26,880 nucleotides of DNA from a virus: positions 1 through 26,880 of IMG/VR virus record IMGVR_UViG_3300030101_000592; one strand, written 5' to 3'. Each line of letters opens with the position of its first letter. The stretch's first letter is position 1. A program made the position numbers and the translations under genes. Positions 18,101 through 23,604 of this stretch are shown piece after piece. The notes beneath the pieces are model-generated. The model had not been told where the DNA came from. It made no database searches and saw only the letters and a program-made list of their open reading frames with translations.

Positions 18101-18461
18101 TATAGGGATGCAGTTTTTGGGGTTTGCTCCAAACACTTACATACAATCCTTAGAGTTCAATAAAAACAATCGTCGCAGACAAGAAGCCATAAATAGTAGG
18201 CGTACTAAACTATTACGTCAGCGTAACATGGCTAGGAAAGAAGGCGACTTTGAAGAAGTATACGAAATAGATAGGTTAATAGAAGAGTTTAACGCTTCTC
18301 TGCCAAGCGGTGCATCCAAGTCTAGAATAACCAATGAAACTAAAAAAAGGTCATTTGCATCTTTTGGTAGGACAACGCTAAAAATGCGTGGAGGTATGAC
18401 GTATACCCCGTTCATGGAAGAAAGTTTGAACGAGTTCGATCAAGGTTTTAACTTATTTTGA
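12156..18461 (+). CDS. Giant internal virion (ejection) protein with zinc-protease motif
   Basis: The product is 2101 aa and the largest gene here. Residues about 140-185 are an Ala/Gly/Thr-rich hydrophobic stretch. Residues 380-850 are Lys/Glu/Ala-rich and probably extended or helical. A zincin motif HEMGH at 1023-1027, within HTLLHEMGHAVTS, is followed 45 residues later by DEFVSEAL, where Glu1072 (or Glu1068) is a likely third zinc ligand. Next come PYFPLTRKGDYRLSY (about 1355-1370) and further conserved-looking helical blocks. A hydrophobic segment at about 1824-1854 (GLAGFIGMSGLLAGLGG) precedes a basic C terminus. Size and position match the large gp16-like component of podovirus ejectosomes or polyvalent phage proteins. 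T7 gp16 carries a transglycosylase, whereas here the recognisable enzyme is a metalloprotease. The function on entry, such as processing envelope or host proteins, is inferred. Confidence 0.7.
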   Translation: MGVYNYVDQQTGQAYEFTIAGDTPSDTEFARIRQVLETDRSETRARLEERFGEGSVAEFDDGTALGRGFARGKKQFKEAIGETIGTIGEETGIGFLEDYGVGLEERARQELNELMLQQPERMQSTDVEGFGSGLTFIGETFGEQIPQLGAGLGAAATTAVLAPTAPFVAGAAAAGVATAPILFGNNIQRQEDEVAAGRKESVDVGAALTATFGQAALEGIADKILLGGSLGPLFTTQGKNLFVRTGFRAGSGAGSESLTEVGQQMLERSQAGLPIDSDDAIAEYREAAIAGGLVGGGVRTTVGAVGDTFAGARQERERAERELANILDDDTTADITPTLITDEMLTELGVANRPKMPIRTKVVGKDISDPEAQKALRAYAKNAVVKKKDPKIGEKIEAFIRSAPANVEGAGRSVESGEPSVAGSGRVGGGVESAKKPTSSKDKGVGAGVSASTDTTDTTGTKSDTLTDDQKRILLILQRARARQLEESVQLVTPPEANSLVKAGLMSKEDALLNPMATARVTELLAEDPKAVLSRVGPKKKLTFKDLPVPETDTETAARIATTDADVSALGAEQGAELSATEKKAADDFVKEMQLQETAAEEEATAKRGAAFSPAERKAIRDFIDTKPEFAPLFKAETPKKVKRVLLGQRAALIRDMYGLGEVPGVVRTRPNIPITGIEGVEGIVDTKVEDTPESIARAEAFKSVLKEETDIAQQEKQAELNTQFEQPPKNRVGQISKAETQAAKEYDAIGDGEPDTTTVADKQAVIDLKASKAKDRDSKADAAYIFFNKKRRPADALTIIGALKSQGTKFSETKTEDTPTKEFLYYKDMTRDKARLASEWVKENMSKQAQDIVLDYEVAYGKSTISAALSDKIDADIIATREKEAAATGPKQKPKKQTKQEFDLKEVKRDDTALETAKRFDEGMFLEKPVASLDLRLLPDAIQALENNNLGVALRTLSATSPVKRVQQIAARFDKVVGTTKVQVLDSLEPTLGREASGFFEPETNTIFINRNTGMNAHTLLHEMGHAVTSASIAENKSSPTTKQLQTIFNTVREQIGEVYGTRNLDEFVSEALSNPQFQSALASIRVDSDRTSLWSKLRDSFKKILRRALRLPPTSALTETDSIIDAIIAPAPEYRDAPRIPLITETKSGANKLLTNMVNVVPETTQNTLADFADIAYNENAKPVVRNFFLSLLPSNILSDMAKSKIPFAPELNILINEMSGLLRNKTDILNSLSNELFKWKKANPEQSKILNNLIPRSTFLRVDPSVDVSTYKNDRQRTAEHADLLALYNQLDPQGQKLYQQMRNYFQDTYNDVIAALETRLEATMPEGEARVSSMKRLAEVLQKESGVIRPYFPLTRKGDYRLSYTGPDLLNPQNKAGERYVEYYPTLKKAEQARDRASRVTVDGVGTADFEISLASKPMDIERSPPPRFVMQIIDAVDLRKDKFANEQDYKEAMQAIIDLSLDAMPERSFMQSFRRRGNRRGFLGDTTPTGMGDMEFDAFTMLKEKGRNLNRQLVQMQYAAKLENFRKKLAMPSKEGSKQSYLTDPVTAPIAGKMNQIAKFAQAPNIPRASQIVNSIGFGYTMGLNFSSAFITFFDVGMSSMPVLAGKYGISNTTRAYGDAVRLFTKAPTKRTVMLPGADGTPTPQEINMGAAGKSSGNYGDALPDDMKKLFVDRAIDKATSQGQFNQSFTQEALEVGKDAPLETFNRYMSFMFHHSERFNRETTFIAAYLASARKALQEGKTLDADLADKLAQDAINDTEFTLGGTAAAGRPTIAQTGVGNVAFLFKRFAISKYYMMLRLGRDAMKNMDPKERRAAQKGLAGFIGMSGLLAGLGGMPLMGALGVLYNMFTDDDEDDFEAATRKLVGEGVYGGLANQILGVDLANRISMNSLIYRKPIIEKDQSNLWTLIEQLGGPVVGVYLSAERGVKDISNGEIYRGIESMVPAAFRNVMKTGRFAVEGATTRRGDPITEDINPYNIGMQFLGFAPNTYIQSLEFNKNNRRRQEAINSRRTKLLRQRNMARKEGDFEEVYEIDRLIEEFNASLPSGASKSRITNETKKRSFASFGRTTLKMRGGMTYTPFMEESLNEFDQGFNLF

Positions 18462-18497
18462 AAAAGAACCCCTACCGGAACAGCTTACAGTAGGGGT
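18461..18497 (-). terminator. Intrinsic terminator for the leftward replication operon
   Basis: An eight-base perfect stem (18468-18475 with 18490-18497, core CCCCTAC/GTAGGGG) encloses a 14-base loop. Read on the - strand it is followed at once by TCTTTTT, a good U-tract. Read on the + strand no T-run follows. It therefore stops leftward transcripts just before they would run antisense into the giant protein gene. Confidence 0.75.
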
Positions 18498-18524
18498 ACT
18501 CTACATATAGTAGGTAAGTTCTAA

Positions 18525-18580
18525 TGGAGAACAACATCGAGTATCGAGTTGTCATATCTCGTATATCACATAGTTCTCCA
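18525..18580. repeat. Inverted repeat between the convergent operons
   Basis: TGGAGAAC (18525-18532) is matched by its complement GTTCTCCA (18573-18580). A second nested pair, ACAAC (18531-18535) and GTTGT (18548-18552), lies inside. The right arm overlaps the 3' end of the last leftward gene. It could help rightward termination or RNA stability, although a T-run follows only about 12 bases later. The left arm resembles the GGAGAAC ribosome-binding context used by several leftward genes. Function unknown. Confidence 0.45.
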
Positions 18581-18778
18581 CACACGTAAACCTAATTTTT
18601 CGTTTTCTATACAAATTTGCACTTCAAACTCCCATGCTTTCATTTTTGCAACACTTTTTAACTGTTTTGTGCCTTTTTCTGTGTTTATACACGGTAGGAA
18701 GAACGAAGAACCCACATCCATAGTCTCCCAGTTTATGGTAATTCTAAGCCCATCAGGGTTTAGATCGTCAAGTTTCAT
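18566..18778 (-). CDS. Conserved-looking 70-aa protein at the end of the replication operon
   Basis: The 70-aa product starts MKLDDLNPDGLRI, then has METMDVGSS-like and FFLPCINTEKGTKQL segments, and ends LGLRVWRTM. I recall small proteins of this pattern (VGSSFFIPC, INTEKA, RVWRT) beside replication genes in phages, with no assigned function. The layout of strand, conserved Cys, helix, strand suggests a compact folded domain. The start at 18778 overlaps the primase-helicase gene by 11 bases. An in-frame ATG at 18793, with GAAGGG upstream, would add five residues and is a fair alternative. It is the last gene before the leftward terminator. It could be a small replication accessory, but nothing shows what it does. 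Confidence 0.6.
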   Translation of the reverse strand: MKLDDLNPDGLRITINWETMDVGSSFFLPCINTEKGTKQLKSVAKMKAWEFEVQICIENEKLGLRVWRTM

Positions 18779-21467
18779 TACTTTCTGGTTCATCAAACCC
18801 TTCAAACCTCATTTGTAGCACGTCCTGCGGAGGCATGTTAAAATCTGTGCCTTTTGTCAGTCGTTTCTTTACACGCTTTGCGTTCTTCTTCTGTTTGAGA
18901 TCATCAACTAGAGACGCATAGTTTATCTGTTGATCTGTACACCAATCCTTAAAAGGTTTGATACGCAAGAAAAGTTCCTTGGTATCGGGTTCGTACCTAG
19001 CCACTAACTGCCCACGCGGTACGGCAGTAACAGGTACTAGCTGATCTAAGCCGTTGTCGTGCCTACCTCGTAAGTCCTCGGTGCTTTCAATTTTGAGTAT
19101 GTTATTGTAGTTTTCTGATATGTAATTACCCAGTGTATCGTCCACAGAAGCTCCGATATCATTCACAAACGTATTCCTACGTATTAGTTCTTTGACCACC
19201 CACTTGTATACTTTACCTACGTCATAGTTAACAAACCCCAATTTTTTAGCGATCATTAGCCCTGCTATTATTACAGCGTTGCCATTAGACCAGAAACGGT
19301 TTTCAGGTCCAAGCCCTGCCGCTCCGTCTAATTTTGTCTTTATAGACTGCACGATCTTACGCGCCTCTTCTTTATTGTTTATCACCCATTGTATATATTT
19401 CGGTCCTATCCAACCGTAATTTACTTGAATGTCTTCATGAAGATCTGCTGTAATTCGTGTGTCTTCTGCACCAGATATTAGCTTTAAAACCTTTATTTCA
19501 AACAACCGCTGCATCTCTGCTTTCGGCGTAGCTTTGTCACGGCTCAATATTTCCCATGCACTAGTGTTGCCAGAGCTAAGAGCTAACAGTTTCCAAGGCT
19601 TGCCGCGCACACGCTCTTCATTGCCATTTGCTGACAGCCTGTTCTTCTGACGACCACCCGAAACTTGGTACACATACTCAGACATCTCTGAGCTTGTCAC
19701 ATTAGTCATCTCATCAGATATTAGAGGTAAGCTATGCATGACTTCACCACGGTTCATACGTGAGTTGTGCGTATCTGATTTCTGTAAGGATAGTAGCTCT
19801 GGGTTACCCCACAAAGACATAGCTGCATACTGCGCTGTTGTCTTACCTACACCCGTACCCCCGAATAGATGAACTGCCATACTGTTTAGCCCTGTTAACG
19901 CCATCAGAGGAGACCCAAAACCTACACCAACCACGTATTGATGCATCTCGAAGCCCTCCCTATCGTAGAAGTTTAGAAGTTCTATGTTCTTTTCCTCTGA
20001 TCCTTTTGGCTCAAAAGAGTCCATAAACCCTGCTGTTTTAGAAGAAGGTGGATTATAAGTTATTTTATCTCCCTCAACTAATCTCTCTCCCAGTACAAAA
20101 GATTCCATGTCATCATCAACCCAACCAAACTGTCTATGTGCTTCAGATGCTGTTGATGTATGTTGTAGTTCATCTACCCATTTTGTTGTATATGCCATAA
20201 GTTTATCCAAATTTTTGCCCCATGCAGTGACGCCTTCTCTTGCCATGCTCTTACGAAACTCCTCTCTAGAAGTTATATGTGTAAGAGGCACAGTAAATTG
20301 ACGCACACCGTCACGAGGTAAGTGTAAGCGAAAGGCTAATGTTTCGCCAAGTTCTTCGTCGTGTAAGCGACGAGTAATGTAAATGTCGTGGTGATATATC
20401 TGTTCTTCTTCTATCTCTCCGTCAGCATTGCTGCTACGCAGAAAAACCCCGCCCATCGCCCCCCTAAAATAAGGCTTAGGAAACGCAGGTATATCGCATT
20501 CTTTATTATCAGCTTCTTTAAACCGAAACGCTAGTTTATTTTCAAAGCCCTTTGCTCTTGCTCTGTTCACCAAAGATCCAAAGCTAGTACGGTTAGGATT
20601 AAAAGATTCCCAAGCTTTTATAACGTCTTCATGGCCTTTATAATTAGCGGGACTCTTCTCGCAAAAAACTCCCTCTGAGAACTTTAAAAATAACGATAAA
20701 AAGTTTTCGTCAGTGGCTTTTAAACTATGCCCAACTGACACCCACTCTTCTCGATCTTCTGGATCTAGAAAAGCTAGCATTTCTATTATTTGTTTTTCAT
20801 CAGGTATTGTGTTTTGGAAAAGGGCATCAACCTCGTTTGCGACTGGCTTTGTAACTATATCCAGTTTCTGCACGAATGTAGATAGACATACAGGTTCTAG
20901 CGAGCCTACCCCCAGTAAAGATACAGGAAGAGGTGAGTCACTCTTATAGTTGTTCGTTTTGGGTATACGTAATATGCGAGCCACATCAGCGGTTACTGCA
21001 GGATCAGCCAATAATCCTTTTGTATCGCAAGTTTTCTTCAACCGCTCTGCCGCGTCTGTCCACTCCTCTGCCGAAACTGCTTCGGTAAGGGGCCAGTAAA
21101 CATGTACACCGCGCCCGCTGTTGACCATTGTAGGTTTAGGCAGGGAGAGATCTTTACAGAAGTTACGTAATGCGGCCACGGCGAGCTGCTGCGTGGCGTA
21201 TTCCTTCGAAGGCCCACAATCCAGATCGAGGAACAAAGCTTTTAATTCTTGAGCGTTGTTACCTTTACGACTAGTAGGTTCTTTAAATGTACTGAGTGCG
21301 AAGTATACGTCTAATCCATCGTTGTTATATTTATTTGCCGCTCTCTCTACCTCTTCAATGGTATCGTAGAACTTTTGTATCCGTATATTATCTTTCGCTC
21401 TCGCAGCGAATACACAGTAGTTTCCGTTACTACTCAGTACCCCCTGTAAAAATTCTGCTGTTTCCAT
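18768..21467 (-). CDS. PrimPol-DUF927 primase-helicase
   Basis: The product is 899 aa from the ATG at 21467, which has GGAG seven bases upstream; a longer frame back to 21527 would cross a strong hairpin and lacks a ribosome-binding site. The N-terminal part is an archaeo-eukaryotic-type primase (PrimPol): DxD metal motif in LFLDLDCG (Asp81, Asp83), SGRGVHVYW (Ser117, His122), then DVARILRIPKTNN (161-173). Residues 220-310 look like a PriCT-type linker. The C-terminal part is a DUF927-type P-loop ATPase: Walker A GGTGVGKTT (536-544), Walker B LISDEMTN (Asp585, Glu586), and a sensor-like LALSSGN at about 628. It should synthesise primers and probably unwind or load on DNA at phage replication origins. 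No DnaB or T7 gp4 type helicase is visible, so this may be the main replicative helicase. Confidence 0.85.
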   Translation of the reverse strand: METAEFLQGVLSSNGNYCVFAARAKDNIRIQKFYDTIEEVERAANKYNNDGLDVYFALSTFKEPTSRKGNNAQELKALFLDLDCGPSKEYATQQLAVAALRNFCKDLSLPKPTMVNSGRGVHVYWPLTEAVSAEEWTDAAERLKKTCDTKGLLADPAVTADVARILRIPKTNNYKSDSPLPVSLLGVGSLEPVCLSTFVQKLDIVTKPVANEVDALFQNTIPDEKQIIEMLAFLDPEDREEWVSVGHSLKATDENFLSLFLKFSEGVFCEKSPANYKGHEDVIKAWESFNPNRTSFGSLVNRARAKGFENKLAFRFKEADNKECDIPAFPKPYFRGAMGGVFLRSSNADGEIEEEQIYHHDIYITRRLHDEELGETLAFRLHLPRDGVRQFTVPLTHITSREEFRKSMAREGVTAWGKNLDKLMAYTTKWVDELQHTSTASEAHRQFGWVDDDMESFVLGERLVEGDKITYNPPSSKTAGFMDSFEPKGSEEKNIELLNFYDREGFEMHQYVVGVGFGSPLMALTGLNSMAVHLFGGTGVGKTTAQYAAMSLWGNPELLSLQKSDTHNSRMNRGEVMHSLPLISDEMTNVTSSEMSEYVYQVSGGRQKNRLSANGNEERVRGKPWKLLALSSGNTSAWEILSRDKATPKAEMQRLFEIKVLKLISGAEDTRITADLHEDIQVNYGWIGPKYIQWVINNKEEARKIVQSIKTKLDGAAGLGPENRFWSNGNAVIIAGLMIAKKLGFVNYDVGKVYKWVVKELIRRNTFVNDIGASVDDTLGNYISENYNNILKIESTEDLRGRHDNGLDQLVPVTAVPRGQLVARYEPDTKELFLRIKPFKDWCTDQQINYASLVDDLKQKKNAKRVKKRLTKGTDFNMPPQDVLQMRFEGFDEPESNET

Positions 21468-21484
21468 AATGCTGCTCCAAAATG

Positions 21485-21526
21485 TGTCGTGGTGAGGCGG
21501 AGAAGTATGGAAGCCCCACCACGACA
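21485..21526 (-). promoter_or_regulatory. 14-bp hairpin just upstream of the primase-helicase ribosome-binding site
   Basis: Arms 21485-21498 and 21513-21526 pair over 14 positions with one imperfect pair, which is G-U in the leftward RNA, around a 14-base loop. The arms include GTCGTGGTG and its exact complement. The RNA stem ends six bases before the GGAG (21475-21478) serving the ATG at 21467. No T-run follows, only four T, so it is not a standard terminator. Translational control, RNase processing or a protein-binding site are possible. Confidence 0.7.
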
Positions 21527-21554
21527 ATGACTATTGTTAATGCTTCCCAATGGG

Positions 21555-22262
21555 TTAATCGTCCCAATCATCAACAATAGACGCAAGGTCTTCATCAGGT
21601 GGCGGAGCAGCGCCCTCTGCTTTCTTGGAGACCTTTTTCGGTGCAGGTACTTCATCCTCTTCAACAGGAGCAGTATCTGCTGCACTTAAAAATACTGTGG
21701 ACGGATCATCCTCGTCATCTATAACCCAACCGTCGTCAACCGCAGCAAAAGGAGAATGTTGTTTCTTCTCCACAAGCTTTATAACTTGCACAGCTTTTAT
21801 GCGTAACGACACACCACAAGTACTCATGTTGTAGGGGACTAAGTTTACCCCCAAGTTTACAAGGCTACCGGTCGTAAGTCTAAACTCAGGTGGCAGCTTC
21901 TTGTTATTTGAGTCCACAATTAACGGCGGATCAGTAACCTTACCTTTGAACTGCCCTCTTAGTTGCACTGAACCTATAAAATTGCCTTCATTATCTTTGT
22001 TAAAGACCTCTACAGGTTTCGGCATAGCAGGCCAATTCTTAGCCGCTTCAGCTTTGTAAGCAACCGCCATGTGTTTGTATAGCTCTTTAGCCTGACTTTC
22101 TGTCATTTTAAAGTCCATCTCGTACTTGGCGTTCTCTTCAGTAGGTCCACAAGGCACTGTCTTACCATTAGGTGGAATGGAATTATCATACCTGTAAGTT
22201 TGGTCTAACTTTGGATACAGGGCTTCAACTCTCTCAATTAAATGTATATTGGCTTCCGCCAT
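21555..22262 (-). CDS. Single-stranded DNA-binding-like protein with acidic C-terminal tail
   Basis: The product is 235 aa from the ATG at 22262, preceded by GAGGAG eight bases upstream; a longer start at 22277 lacks this. The first 165 residues are a compact alpha-beta domain. It contains YPKLDQTYRYD (16-26), a GSVQLRGQFKG strand pair (97-107), and a C-terminal strand SLRIKAVQVIKLV (152-164), a pattern typical of phage SSB-like proteins (T7 gp2.5 or DUF2815 type). Residues 175-235 are low-complexity and acidic, ending SIVDDWDD. An acidic tail with an aromatic residue near the end is the hallmark of SSB proteins that recruit polymerase and primase. Its 5' end overlaps the four-cysteine gene by 29 bases. 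An 87-base gap with a hairpin precedes the primase-helicase. OB-fold assignment is inferred. Confidence 0.65.
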   Translation of the reverse strand: MAEANIHLIERVEALYPKLDQTYRYDNSIPPNGKTVPCGPTEENAKYEMDFKMTESQAKELYKHMAVAYKAEAAKNWPAMPKPVEVFNKDNEGNFIGSVQLRGQFKGKVTDPPLIVDSNNKKLPPEFRLTTGSLVNLGVNLVPYNMSTCGVSLRIKAVQVIKLVEKKQHSPFAAVDDGWVIDDEDDPSTVFLSAADTAPVEEDEVPAPKKVSKKAEGAAPPPDEDLASIVDDWDD

Positions 22263-22950
22263 TGTCGTTCTCCTCATATTTGAACCCGTCCACTACTTTG
22301 AACGGTGATTTATCTATAGAAGTCTTTTCTAAGACAACCATAGTCTGTAATGCAGCCATGCTTGCAGCAGGGCTACCCTTTTGTTTTAAAGCCTCTACTC
22401 GCTCTTCATCGTCAAGCGCACGTAAAGCTTTAAAAAACAACTTTGGCATGGTGCTACTAGTATCAAAACTAATTTGTGTCACCACGGAAATAGAATTTGT
22501 CTTATGCCCATGAAGGTATTTTGCATAAGCTTGCATAGGCATGTTACCATCTTTCGCTTTCCCAAATATAGATGTTGCAGGTATGCGAAGTTGATAAATA
22601 GTGTCCATCTGCTCCTCAAGTACGATAGCCAGACGTTGTGAGTACCTACAAGCTCGACCACCCCCCTTGCTCGAACCTTTTATGTTTTGCTCACAGCTCA
22701 TACACCTGTGAGCTTGACGTTGTTCTGACGGTACATCAGAAGAAGGTACTATAGTGTCTAGCGACCAACATGTAGGAGCAGATGGATTTGTTGGATCATA
22801 CTCTGCTTCATAGTAGGTACGAGCCAACTTAGCAGCGTTTACAATAACCACGTTCAACGGATCTGCGGTAATACCCACCCGCTCACCGTCAACGGTCTTT
22901 TTGAAATGACCATCTCCAAGAGTGATATTGTTAAACGCTGTAACTGACAT
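22234..22950 (-). CDS. Four-cysteine protein of unknown function coupled to the SSB-like gene
   Basis: The product is 238 aa. Residues 61-101 contain Cys61, then HRCMSCEQN (Cys83, Cys86), then GGGRACRYSQRLAIV (Cys101). This Cys-x21-Cys-x2-Cys-x14-Cys arrangement is a probable zinc or other metal site. A Gly/Ser/Lys-rich loop just before Cys101 and basic residues after it could contact nucleic acid. The rest is mixed alpha-beta, with LPATSIFGKAKDGNMPMQAY at about 122-142. I do not recognise the family. It starts in the stop of the helix-turn-helix gene (TAATG) and overlaps the SSB-like start by 29 bases, so both are probably made together. A replication or recombination accessory role, such as an SSB partner or loader, is an inference from position only. 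Confidence 0.6.
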   Translation of the reverse strand: MSVTAFNNITLGDGHFKKTVDGERVGITADPLNVVIVNAAKLARTYYEAEYDPTNPSAPTCWSLDTIVPSSDVPSEQRQAHRCMSCEQNIKGSSKGGGRACRYSQRLAIVLEEQMDTIYQLRIPATSIFGKAKDGNMPMQAYAKYLHGHKTNSISVVTQISFDTSSTMPKLFFKALRALDDEERVEALKQKGSPAASMAALQTMVVLEKTSIDKSPFKVVDGFKYEENDNGGSQYTFN

Positions 22951-23156
22951 TACTCGGCTTGCCCTGATTTAGTCACTTCTGACAATGCCGATTCCACATC
23001 ATTCAAACGAAAGCGATACACCTCACCCACCTTTATATAAGTGTCATCAGGTATGTAATCGTTGTTTACCCACTTTCGAACAGTAGATACGGACACTTGG
23101 AAGTAATCCGCTACTTTATTAATATTTACATATGGAGTATCTTCTACTTGCATCAT
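22950..23156 (-). CDS. Small helix-turn-helix DNA-binding protein (excisionase/MerR-like)
   Basis: The product is 68 aa, a single winged-helix-type domain. VNINKVADYFQVSVSTVRKW (residues 9-28) is a clear helix-turn-helix with the typical Ser-Val-Ser-Thr-Val-Arg-Lys-Trp recognition helix. It is followed by a wing, YIKVGEVYRFRLNDVESAL, as in the excisionase/MerR-type HTH_17 family. Such proteins act as excisionases, transcription regulators or terminase small-subunit-like DNA binders. No integrase is visible, so a regulatory or replication-initiator role is more likely here. The ATG at 23156 overlaps the upstream stop (ATGA), and a second ATG follows directly. GAGG lies upstream. The stop is coupled to the next gene by TAATG. 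Confidence 0.7.
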   Translation of the reverse strand: MMQVEDTPYVNINKVADYFQVSVSTVRKWVNNDYIPDDTYIKVGEVYRFRLNDVESALSEVTKSGQAE

Positions 23157-23545
23157 TTGTTTTTCCTCACAGAAACAACGTATTCACTGTCCACATTCAG
23201 ACCTGCAGGTTGAAGATCAGGGTTTTCTTCTAAGAACTGCCTTACGTTGGTTTGGTTAAGGCGCTTTTCAAAAAACTCTAGAAGGTTGTGCTTCTTTACA
23301 AAAGCATACATGGCTTCCCAGTCATTAGTCCAAACGCGCTGTCTGACAGTGCGATAAAATACACCGCTTGCGGTTTTCACACTATCCACCCCTTGCTCTT
23401 TGCAATAGTCCAACATAGCAGCTTTTATCTTGTCTTGCTGTTTAGATAATTTTTCATCTGCTTCTTTGAACTCCGCAGACAACTCAGATCTTTTACTTCT
23501 TATTTTTATAAAAGTCTTTAATAATTTATCGACACTAACGGTCAT
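23153..23545 (-). CDS. Coiled-coil protein of unknown function (Gp157-like layout)
   Basis: The product is 130 aa. Residues 5-50 form a Lys/Glu-rich coiled coil (LLKTFIKIRSKRSELSAEFK and onward). A beta-like segment, VDSVKTASGVFYRTVRQRV, follows at 53-71, then a helical part with EAMYAFVKKHNLLEFFEKRL, and a C-terminal strand EYVVSVRKNK. The order coiled coil, strand pair, terminal VRK strand is reminiscent of phage Gp157-type proteins, but I could not confirm the family. GGAG lies eight bases before the ATG. It is the first gene after a 51-base gap that holds a weak dyad and a promoter candidate. It may act in early phage regulation or DNA metabolism. Function unknown. Confidence 0.55.
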   Translation of the reverse strand: MTVSVDKLLKTFIKIRSKRSELSAEFKEADEKLSKQQDKIKAAMLDYCKEQGVDSVKTASGVFYRTVRQRVWTNDWEAMYAFVKKHNLLEFFEKRLNQTNVRQFLEENPDLQPAGLNVDSEYVVSVRKNK

Positions 23546-23576
23546 TTGTGTTCTCCATTTATAGATACTTTACTGA

Positions 23577-23604
23577 CATATAGTAACTTATACTACTTAG
23601 TCAA
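23577..23604 (-). promoter_or_regulatory. Weak leftward promoter candidate with imperfect dyad
   Basis: On the - strand TTGACT (23599-23604) is followed after 16 bases by TATATG (23577-23582). The first hexamer matches the -35 consensus at five positions and the second the -10 at four. The same region is a partial inverted repeat, TAGTA (23581-23585) and TACTA (23591-23595) with outer GAC/GTC and ACT/AGT pairs. It would drive the 130-aa gene and those beyond. Low confidence: AT-rich gaps often give such matches. Confidence 0.25.

Noticed and set aside
18472-18555. Tiny leftward frame of 27 codons after the last replication gene
   Set aside because: Its ATG sits in an inverted repeat and its stop is within the terminator stem; no clear ribosome-binding site.
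18549-18818. 89-codon + strand frame in the convergent junction
   Set aside because: It lies opposite the 70-aa leftward gene and the end of the primase-helicase gene, and has Phe/Ser-rich composition typical of a shadow frame.
21468-21527. N-terminal extension of the primase-helicase to 21527
   Set aside because: It would translate through the strong hairpin, lacks a ribosome-binding site, and a good GGAG serves the ATG at 21467.
22950-23156. Excisionase of a temperate phage
   Set aside because: The fold fits, but no integrase, attachment site or repressor is visible, so temperance is not supported from this window.
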